This document shows positions 55,891 through 64,000 of a DNA stretch of 64,000 bases, piece after piece. Location: contig OZ007569.1 of assembly GCA_963931925.1 (NCBI GenBank), positions 70,432,920-70,496,919 on the forward strand. The letters run 5' to 3'. The position numbers were made by a program, and so were the translations under genes. The number at the start of each line of letters is the position of its first letter. Within the stretch, counting starts at the first letter, position 1. The DNA is from Onchidella celtica (lineage: Eukaryota > Mollusca > Gastropoda > Systellommatophora > Onchidiidae). The notes below the pieces were generated by a model that saw only the letters and a list, made by a program, of their open reading frames with translations, was not told the DNA's origin and ran no database searches.

Positions 55891-57891
55891 ATTATGGTTT
55901 TCAGGTTGTTGTTTTTTTTTCTTGTCAACCGTCTGCCCTCTCAATTTTTTTTTGTGTGCTGTTTTTCTCTACTAATACTAAGAGCTGTTGATCAGCGACA
56001 CTGGAAGAACAACATCCAGATTGTTCTTCTGTGCCAATTACATTTATAGGTGATGGCCTTGAAGGAAATTAAATTTTGCGAACAGAAAGGTACTCGTGTC
56101 AAATTCTGCATGGTTCATGCACAGCAGTTTTGAAACAAACAACAACAAAACAAAGGCTGCAATTTGCTGAGAGTTTTGCACCCGCAGCTCTTTGTCCGGT
56201 GCGTAGGACTAAAAAAAAATGAAGTCTTAATGGTGAATAGGAAGCAAAAAATGTGAATGTTCGTGTATGTACAGACTGTTAATGAGATAATCAAAATCTG
56301 AGCACGTTTCTGAATGCAAATGTTTAAAAGAACTACCATAACCTCTTTGTTGTTGGGTTTTATTTGATAGTTATATATTATAATAATATTTATGTTGTGT
56401 CCTCGGTACCCAAATAAAAATGAATATATAACAAGACGAATTTGTATTGTTGCCACACGCCTTTTAAAAAAAAAAAGAAAAGGAAACATTAATGCATGTC
56501 CTCATATCTTCATAATGAGTACTACGTCATGTATACTGTTTGCATTCTTGCACAGTGTTAAAAATCTATGTCATTTCTTTCTTAACCCTTTAACCTGTTG
56601 TTTTTTTTTAACACTTCCAATAGTTATCTCGTTTCAGGCACCATCCCTCGTTGCCGTGACATATTAAAGACCCTGTCAATAAAGTAGAGGTCTTTTTCAA
56701 ATATTGACATATGTTTATGATAAATAAATACATAAATGAATAAAAAAGAAAGTAAATTAAAAAAAAAATAATAATAATAAAAAAAATAAAACCATTGTTG
56801 CACGAAGATGGTGTAGCACTACAGTTATACAATTGGGGGGGGGGGGGCGCAGTGATAGCAGGTTAGAACTGACAATGAGCAGTTGAAGTACCGGTATTAA
56901 GATTATTAGTGCCTCTGGGGAGAAGAGCTAATCATTTTAACTGACAATGCGATAAATTTATTCACAAAAGGGTGTTGATGATGTGCAGCTTCCATTATGC
57001 AGTAATCACACGTCCGTTCTTGCAAATCTGAACGCCTCAGAAGTTCTTCTCTCAATGACACTGCTATAAATTTGTGTATACGTTTATGATATCACATGTA
57101 TTACTGTAACAATTTCCATAGGTTTTTGTACCGTGATTTGCTCAGTAAGCGACACTGCTATAAGTTCATTTTATTACAACTTGCGTATAATTATTATTAT
57201 ACCGTGGTGTCCTCATGGCAGTATCCTCCAGTCACAGACTGTGGCCCATGTTTACCTGGCATTTTGTGCACAGGCATAAAGATTTAGTAGTTTTTTTTTT
57301 TAAAAGGAATTATGCCAATTAGTCCCGTTTATGCAGCCCTAAACAAAAAAGCGGACAAACACTAGTCAAGAGAAAGATCACGTTTTTTTCTTTTAAAATT
57401 TCGCTTATAACTGCAGGTAATTTTATTATACTAAAACATTCATGGCATGACAAATTTCTGCAGCGGTATAAATAATAATTGATTTAGGCTATAATTTCTG
57501 GGATTTTTTACCATGGACATAACGTGGACGGTCATGTCCTCGCCTTCCGGTTTCCGTCACAGAATAATGATGTACTTAATATCAACATTCTGTGGTTTCT
57601 ATACTGTCAATTCATACAAAAATGTTGGCGAAATTGCTTCGCAGCTGGTGATTACCGGTGTAACATACTGCGCCGCTCTGTAGCCTAGAGAGTCTGCTCT
57701 AAAGCGCAGCATGACGCACCCATTTTAAACATTGTACAATGTATGTGGAGAAGTGGGTCAAGACTTAGTGTGCACGGTGACTTGACGAGTGTCACCGTAT
57801 TTCACTGTTTGTGCTGTTTCTGATCATTGCACTGGACACTTGCACTGGGTTTGTGTCACTTGAATTTATTAGTCTGTCTGTCTATTCTGTG
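55891..57891. other. PIPOX: PIPOX 3' UTR and downstream spacer
   Basis: Possible poly(A) signals AATAAA at 56413-56418 and 56678-56683 (GTCAATAAAGTAG). The second follows a low-complexity T/A block. G-run at 56836-56847. GACACTGCTATAA is repeated at 57057 and 57150. No further gene. Confidence 0.4.
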
Positions 57892-58052
57892 TATGTATCA
57901 ATGTATGTATGTATATATGTATGTATGTGTGTATAATATGTATGTATGTATGTGTGTGTTTATGTATGTATGTGTGTATGTGTGTACGTATGTATGTATG
58001 TATGTATGTATGTATGTATGTATGTATGTATGTATGTATGTATGTATGTATG
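57892..58052. repeat. (TATG)n microsatellite 1
   Basis: About 160 bases of TATG with early TGTG variants and a pure run of about 18 units at 57984-58052. It directly abuts a LINE fragment. Confidence 0.95.
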
Positions 58053-58702
58053 AAGACCCGGACAAAATAAGAACTTTTATCACTAAGGGACGATTACAAT
58101 TACTTCCATGTGAAAGCTTAATGAGCCTTTACTATCCTAATGTGTATTCCAAAAAATGTAAACTTTGTAACCATCCTACAGAAACTGCCTCACACATTTT
58201 AAATGGATGCACAAAATTCAAGACCATGTATCAGAAGCGACACAACAGAATTGTTAACTTTATAACAAACAAAATTAAAGGAAACAGCATCAACAATAAA
58301 ATTGTCCTTATGGATACGCCCCTCAAGCCAGCAATTTTTCAGTCTAGTAATACATCCTTCAACCACTCACAAAACAGGCCGGGTATCACAGTCATAGACC
58401 CAGATAATAAGGCAGTAAAGCTTGTTGAAATATCTATCCCATTCGATGCCTTCATTGACAGGTGCTATCAGTCGAAATTTGATAAATACTATCCCTTGTG
58501 TCTGGGAATTAATTCACTAGGATATCATTGTGAAATCATTCTTTTGATCTTTGGTTCATTAGGTCACGTCCACAAGAGAGTAAAAAGTGGACTATGTAAA
58601 CTTGGCCTCAGTAAAATTGAAGCAAAATTTATAGCAAAATTCTGCAGTGTTAGCAGTGGCATAGGGTCTTTTAACGTATGGAAGCTGAGAGCAAGAAAGT
58701 AG
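58053..58702 (+). pseudogene. C-terminal end of an R2-superfamily LINE protein (copy 1, 5' truncated)
   Basis: The open frame enters from the microsatellite and codes about 216 residues. It has a CX2CX8HX4C zinc finger (CKLCNHPTETASHILNGC), then RHNRIVNFI, then a restriction-like endonuclease pattern: RPGITVIDPD, VEISIPFDAFI, KFDKYYPL, then GSLGHVHKR and a basic end RARK-stop. This matches the C-terminal half of R2/NeSL/Dong-type elements, which cut a chosen target with this nuclease. The usual RPD is RPG here, so a catalytic Asp may be lost. Reverse transcriptase is absent. Clade is inferred. Confidence 0.65.
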
Positions 58703-59402
58703 GACAGAGGTAGTTTAGCATAAAGTGAAATAATATTGTATTAACTCTAATATTTTACCAGAGAAGAAGATTTGGAGAGCAAGAAAGTAGGACAGAGGTA
58801 GTTTAGCATAAAGTGAAATAATATTGTATTAACTCTAATATTTTACCAGAGAAGAAGATTTGGAGAGCAAGAAAGTAGGACAGAGGTAGTTTAGCATAAA
58901 GTGAAATAATATTGTATTAACTCTAATATTTTACCAGAGAAGAAGATTTGGAGAGCAAGAAAGTAGGACAGAGGTAGTTTAGCATAAAGTGAAATAATAT
59001 TGTATTAACTCTAATATTTTACCAGAGAAGAAGATTTGGAGAGCAAGAAAGTAGGACAGAGGTAGTTTAGCATAAAGTGAAATAATATTGTATCAACTCT
59101 AATATTTTACCAGAGAAGAAGATTTGGAGAGCAAGAAAGTAGGACAGAGGTAGTTTAGCATAAAGTGAAATAATATTGTATTAACTCTAATATTTTACCA
59201 GAGAAGAAGACTTGGAGAGCAAGAAAGTAGGACAGAGGTAGTTTAGCATAAAATGAAATAATATTGTATCAACTCTAATATTTTACCAGAGAAGAAGATT
59301 TGGAGAGCAAGAAAGTAGGACAGAGGTAGTTTAGCATAAAGTGAAATAATATTGTATTAACTCTAATATTTTACCAGAGAAGAAGATTTGGAGAGCAAGA
59401 AT
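58687..59402. repeat. 88-bp tandem array, eight units plus a partial
   Basis: Units start GAGAGCAAGAAAGTAGGACA at 58687, 58775, 58863, 58951, 59039, 59127, 59215 and 59303; a ninth begins at 59391 and breaks off. Copies differ at only one or two bases. Unit 1 contains the last codons and the TAG stop of the LINE fragment, so the array is an amplification of the LINE's end and 3' UTR. Confidence 0.97.
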
Positions 59403-59512
59403 GAAAGGGACCATAGCATGTATTTCCGCTTCTGTACAATGTGAAATATTGTTTTTCCAATAAGATATTGTACGGGTACATTTGACATGTATTTAATGGA
59501 AATAAACAAATT

Positions 59513-59590
59513 TGATATGTATGTATGTATGTATGTATGTATGCACGTATATATATGTGTGTGTGTATGTATGTATTATATATGCATGTA
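59513..59590. repeat. (TATG)n microsatellite 2
   Basis: Eight TATG units, then TATA and GTGTGT variants, immediately before the second LINE fragment. Confidence 0.9.
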
Positions 59591-60200
59591 CAAAGCTGTA
59601 CAAACTTCAAAAGACTATCAAGACAGGCATTTAAACATAATTGTCAATCTAATGTATGATAAAGTTAGAAGTGTAAACAAAGACTTGAACATTTTAAAAG
59701 ATACAGTTTTTACTCCTGTCGCGTTTGATTCCACCTGTGACAGATTTAGGCACGAACACACAAGAACAGACATTACTTTAGGCCTAATTGATAAGCAAAA
59801 CAAGAGCGTTACTATTCTTGAAATTGCAGTGCCCTTTGATGCATTTATAACAAAGTGCTATGAAGAAAATTTTCCACTAAGTAATGAAATAAATAATCTA
59901 TATCGAGATTATAATACTAATCGTTGGTAGTCTCGGAAGATTTCAGAGTGGCGTGCATAAATTAAACATCAGTAAAAGTGAAGCAAAATTCCTTGCAAAA
60001 TACTGTAGCATCAGCGCCATAATAGGGTCTTCTACATTGTGGCGAATGAGATGTAAAGAGTACAGACCTGCTCAGTATGGTGACTTGGCCAAGAACGTCA
60101 CTTGTCATGGTCTGTATACCTGTGAAGCATAATGTGTTTATATTATGTTTGTACAAGATGTCTTGTATTCTATGGAATAAAGAATTCAGATATGAATGTA
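59591..60200 (+). pseudogene. C-terminal end of a second R2-superfamily LINE protein (frameshifted)
   Basis: Codes YQDRHLNIIVNLMYDKV, RTDITLGLIDKQNK, LEIAVPFDAFITKCYEENF, then a stop at 59928-59930. In another frame it continues IVGSLGRFQSGVHKLNISKS and EAKFLAKYCSISA to about 60063. This aligns with copy 1 along the nuclease region but is clearly a different, older family. It ends with AATAAAGAATTC and ATGAATGTATGTATC, again a TATG-like tail. Confidence 0.6.
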
Positions 60201-60716
60201 TGTATCTAGTTTGTCTGTCTTTCTAGACAGACCTGCATTAATAAACTTGTATGTCAGATCAAGCCTACTGTCATGTATTTTTGTTGCTCCAGTGCCCGTC
60301 TATTTCATGTTTCGGTCTGTCAGTCTGTTGATGTCTGAGTCTGTCTGCTGTCTTATGTCGACGTGACCGAATTGTCGGGTTGTAAAGGGAAGGCAATGTG
60401 TAAGTTGTTAGGCTGGATAGGCCCGCCGCAGATAGCGGGATGGATGAAAGGGTGTATAATTATCTCTCTTCAACTAGACAGGAGGGGTGTGGGTGGGTAG
60501 GGGAGGGGGGGGGGTGTGACCCAAGAATACACGATTCTGACGTCACATTTATCTAGGCTGGTTATTTTTCTCCGTTCACACAAGGCACATTTGGTCAAGG
60601 TCTTGAGCTTTTGTAGCACACTTGCTATTTACCAGTATGTGACAATGATACAGCGCTGGCCTGGATTGTGCATGAAGTAGGCCCGGACTTAACACTGGCC
60701 CCGATAACGCGAAAGG
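60201..60716 (+). promoter_or_regulatory. Upstream region of the right-edge gene
   Basis: G-rich stretch at 60481-60518, then a palindromic cAMP response element TGACGTCA at 60538-60545, about 170 bases before the candidate start codon. Promoter function is inferred from position. Confidence 0.4.
60538..60545. promoter_or_regulatory. CRE site TGACGTCA
   Basis: Exact 8-base CREB/ATF consensus upstream of the 60717 start. Confidence 0.45.
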
Positions 60717-60741
60717 ATGGACAGAGCACAGCAAGAGGACT
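60717..60741 (+). CDS. Right-edge gene, candidate exon 1
   Basis: Eight codons plus T before the strong donor GTAAGTAAG. Joins AT of exon 2 to give Tyr. Short, so the weakest part of the model. Confidence 0.45.
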
Positions 60742-63700
60742 GTAAGTAAGGATGGATGAATGTGTGTTTATGTAGTGTAGAGGGAATGTGGATGGGGCAG
60801 GGAGAGGGGTGGGAAATACTTTATCGTAATGTCACCCTCAGCACTTAATGCATCTGTCCTCTCTTCCCGTACATTACACCTTGGAAGCAATAATATATAG
60901 TGGAATCCGGAAGTCCATGAATTTTGTAAATCAAGACACTGATGTCGGACGGGAAAGAATTACTCGTACCTATGGATCTGTGTATTTGACTCGCAGAAAA
61001 ATAATACCTGAGGGTGTGACATACACATCATGTCACAATGAACACTGAACATCTTCAAAAGCTAACAAAAACATGATTTCCACGGAATTAGATTCAATTC
61101 ACTAATTATTACATGTAGTCTATTATCTTTTTTTTTTTTTTCTTGTTGTGAACCAGCCAGAGAATTTGTGGGCATGTTTGGATTGTAGCAGGGCAAGGTG
61201 TAAGGCTGTATAATAAAATATGTAACACAATAGTCTTTCCTTATCCATTACTGCTGTGGAGTTTTGCAAGACTTTTTTTTCTCTTTTTTGTCCCAATAGA
61301 TTTTCAGGGAATGCAGGCAGAGCAATAAGCCTAAACTTTGTTCTGTTTTCCTCATTAAGTGTCAATTTCCTCAAAATGCAACAGTGATTTTGAAAATAAA
61401 CATTGTGAGAAGCCATAGGCGTGACCTATCAATCATTGTTTCAATCACAAGTTTATAATCTAGCATTAATAAAAAAGGAAAAAAAGTAATTTCTCTCAGG
61501 CCTTAATTTTTATGTTTTAAATAGGTTTGGTAAATGACCTTTCGTCAAGATATGACGAAAAAGAGAAAGTTGTATGTAGCAAATGCTGATGTAAGAAATA
61601 ATATAGAAATGATATACTGTACAGTAAAATGCAAAGGAAAAGGGAAGAGAAATCAAGCTTTTTGGTATATTAAACTTCTTCAAGAAAAACAAAATGTAAC
61701 AGGATGGAAAATTGAACTAATAAAACAATTTCACAAATACATGTACAAAATATTTAGAATGTGAAACAAATGTGAGTACTTAGCTGCAAATCTAGACATG
61801 GACTTTCAGAGTACAGCACGTCCATCAATTGACACTGTATTTTCACTTTGCTCCAAACTTGCTGCAATCCTACAGATATTCTGTGGTTTTTATAATATTA
61901 GGTCATCATTGGGCCTTGGTTTATATCAAATCAAACAATGAAGTTATGGATATAGAGAGACAGTTGTAGCAAAACATAACATTGTAAGTTGCTGATGTGG
62001 TGGATATGAGTTTTTGTAACAGCTTACTTAGCAGACAAAAGGTGGCAATAGTTGTGGAAGTAGTGACGGTAATAGCAGTAGTGGTGGTGGTACTTGTAAA
62101 AGTGCTTCATAATAGTAGTCGTCTCCTAGGAGCGGCTGCAGCTGTAGGAATCTTTTTTTTTTTTTTTTTACATGCTATGCATCCTTTGGTAATGTTGGTT
62201 TTGGTAATGATGAAGATGTTCTTCAACTGTTGACAGATAAACAACATGATGAGGAAACAGAGATGGACAGAACAGTGAGAGCTAGTAAGGATGAAGGTAT
62301 GAAATTGTTGTAGTAAGTAGTACTCAGTACTGTCTGGGTCATTTGTGTGCACAAATCATTTGATATATATTCAGTCCCTACTCTCTGACTATCTGGCAGG
62401 TAACATGACAACAGTGACTTTTAGTTTACTGAAACTGGTCCTTGTATTTTTAAGCCACAGTCACTAGAGGAAGTAACGTTAAGGTTTGGTTTATATTTGA
62501 CGGTTTTCATAATGTTGAAAATGTATGATGATAATGAAATTGACAATAATATTGATAGTTTTGATAAAATGAGACATTAAAATATGATTAAATAAATTAT
62601 GTATGTATGGTAATATATATATGTACATATTATTGTCTTTTGCTCTTGATCATTTTCTGTCAGTGTATACTGATGTTCATATTGTTCAAAATGGATGATG
62701 ATGATAATGAAATTGAAAATAATCTTTATATTGTCTGTATATTTTTGTGACTAGAAAATCATGAAATGGAGATTGGATTTGAAAGTGAAGCTGACCTTCT
62801 TCAGAAGCTGACAACTTGCACGAAAAATCCAGGTCATACACTTTTTATCCCCGTGAGAGATTTCAAGGAGTCGCATCTTCCTCCAGAATATCGCAGTGAG
62901 GACATGATGAAACTTGTCCAGCATCAGATAGGACTGGCTGTTCGTTTACGAGTTTCTGGCAGTAGCCCACATAGACCAAAGTTATTTCCAGGGACTGACA
63001 TAGAGTATCCCTTTGCCAGTTTCAGAGATCGGAGGAGACCAAGGGTAGGAAGTGGATGGGTGGAATGTGTGATGAAATATCCAGACTTAGAAAAGAAAAG
63101 TTGTCCATGTGAAACATGTCAAAAGTCATATGAACCAGTTGACAGATGGGCAGAGATTGGGATCCGCACAGCAGCTCATGTGGTGTATGACATTATTGAG
63201 GGGAAAAAAACAACTTGCTACTTTTTCTATGACAGTGATGACATGCCACTGGCATCCTGCCCGGCACTGAAAAGTGCAGTGGATGTCAAGGCTGCCGCTG
63301 CCACTGATACATGTTATATGACTTTCATAACACACAATATGGATTTGGTTGGCCGACTGTTTGCAGATGTGAGTCAATATCCGTTAAACAGATTTACGAT
63401 TCGCAAAATGTACAATATCACCCCTGAGAAAAAAGAGAGTATTGGAAACATGAAATCTCGGCTAGCAGCAAAAATGAGCCAAGGCCTTGAACTTGGGACT
63501 GGTGAGACCAAGAAGTTGGACACGATGATCAAAACTGACGAAAATGCCTTTTTGGACCTGACTGAGCAGCTGGTCAACACATTTTTCCAGGGAACTGGGA
63601 AAGGATTTGATTTAAGGAAAGAAATGCAAACCATTCTGAGGGACAAAATGAAGGATGTTGAAGAGGATGCAGAAGTAAGTGAGGGAGTGGAGAGTCAAAA

Positions 63701-64000
63701 TTTGGGAGCCTCTGGCATATCGATCCCAGCATCCAGCAGTGTAGGGGTGAAAGATCAACATGGGAGCTTGTACTCAAATAGTGCAGAAAGAAGAGATAGA
63801 AAGGAAGATGCACAAACCCAGTCTGTTGAAAGTGCTGGTGCAGCAAGATGTATGGCAGCTGAAAGTGGCAGGAAAAGTCAGTCTGATCCACCTGGGGAAA
63901 TTCCACCAACAGAGAGGGAGAATAGCGAAGTGAGTAGGAATCAAAGCACATCAGATGGAAGCGATGAAGCAAGCGCTGGGGCTGAAAGTTTTCCAGAGAG
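60717..64000 (+). CDS. Unrecognised multi-exon gene, 3' end outside window
   Basis: Three exons agree in phase: 60717-60741 (ATG in AAAGGATGG, MDRAQQED), 62237-62296 and 62755 to beyond 64000. About 444 residues are visible with no stop. The N-terminus is acidic. The large exon has a CPCETC cysteine cluster near 63102-63119, then WAEIGIRTAAHVVYDIIEG. The TAAHV is reminiscent of the histidine region of trypsin-fold proteins seen in invertebrate-expanded families, but no serine motif is evident. Next come YFFYDSDD, TFITHNMDLVGRLF and KMYNITPEKKESIG, a helical part, and from about 63680 a low-complexity Ser/Glu/Gly-rich tail that is likely disordered. No signal peptide or membrane segment. I do not assign a function. 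Confidence 0.6.
61549..61905. mobile_element. Fold-back retroposon family, degenerate copy 4
   Basis: AAGAGAAAGTTGTATGTAGC (61560-61579) matches copy 3, and CCTACAGATATTCTGTGGTT (61869-61888) followed by TTTATAATATT is a decayed form of the conserved stem-loop. The 290 bases between are unrelated. It lies in intron 1 of the right-edge gene. Confidence 0.5.
62237..62296 (+). CDS. Right-edge gene, candidate exon 2
   Basis: Acceptor ACTGTTGACAG, donor AAGGTATGA. Codes KQHDEETEMDRTVRASKDE and splits Glu with exon 3 (G|AA). Confidence 0.55.
62755..64000 (+). CDS. Right-edge gene, large exon 3 (open to the edge)
   Basis: Acceptor GTGACTAG. The frame NHEMEIGFESEADLLQKLTT onward stays open for 1246 bases, strong evidence of coding in AT-rich DNA. 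Codon use is ordinary and polar residues dominate towards the end. Confidence 0.8.

Noticed and set aside
57827-58070. N-terminal 75 residues (MYVCMYVC) of a 291-codon frame
   Set aside because: Microsatellite translation joined by chance to the LINE fragment.
58687-59402. CRISPR-like regular array
   Set aside because: Units are contiguous 88-bp repeats without unique spacers, in animal DNA.
63126-63972. Minus-strand frames of 83-132 codons
   Set aside because: Antisense of the large exon.

Overview
This is nuclear DNA from an animal. It is AT-rich, intron-rich, dense in transposons, microsatellites and long C/G homopolymers, and its genes are split by GT-AG introns of 0.4-3 kb. No bacterial gene order, rRNA cluster or CRISPR array is present. 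The repeat mix (RTE-type LINEs, R2-superfamily LINE pieces, piggyBac-like and mariner-like MITEs, PIF/Harbinger, a Gag with two zinc knuckles) and the style of the last gene point to a marine lophotrochozoan, most likely a mollusc. The phylum is inference.

Two host genes can be reconstructed exon by exon with matching splice phases. The first is a prostaglandin reductase 2 homologue (PTGR2-like, 8 coding exons, 11510-23437, 355 aa). The second is a peroxisomal sarcosine/pipecolate oxidase homologue (PIPOX-like, 9 coding exons, 46433-55890, 409 aa) whose protein ends in the canonical peroxisomal signal SKL. A third gene starts at 60717 with a small exon, continues at 62237, and enters a very large exon that runs off the right edge. 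Its family is not recognised. Two weaker minus-strand host-exon candidates lie at 3992-4028 and 42061-42430. The latter carries an EF-hand-like loop.

Layout: 1-3739 is the 5' part of a minus-strand LTR retrotransposon (Gag and start of protease, leader, tRNA-Pro-type primer binding site, LTR). 5122-8366 is a complete minus-strand LINE with an intact 1005-aa endonuclease/reverse transcriptase and a perfect 13-bp target duplication. 8.4-11.5 kb holds small repeat debris and a G-rich block. 11.5-23.4 kb is PTGR2, whose introns contain at least five transposons, including a piggyBac-like MITE nested inside another TIR element. 23.4-46 kb is mostly non-genic: a third piggyBac-like element, a deleted Tc1/mariner copy, fold-back retroposon copies, a Harbinger remnant, a duplicated 270-bp repeat and an RTE relic. 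46-56 kb is PIPOX, with a tetranucleotide array just upstream of its start and a 24-bp minisatellite in intron 4. 57.9-60.2 kb holds two LINE 3' ends of the restriction-like-endonuclease type, each starting at a (TATG)n microsatellite. The first ends in an 88-bp array of eight units that includes its own stop codon.

The genes are not an operon and show no joint pathway beyond both oxidoreductases being metabolic housekeeping types. The most unusual items are the fold-back retroposon family with a conserved CCACAG-T5-CTGTGG stem-loop and a 14-bp target duplication, and the microsatellite-associated LINE ends. I found no clear evidence of a wholly new gene system.
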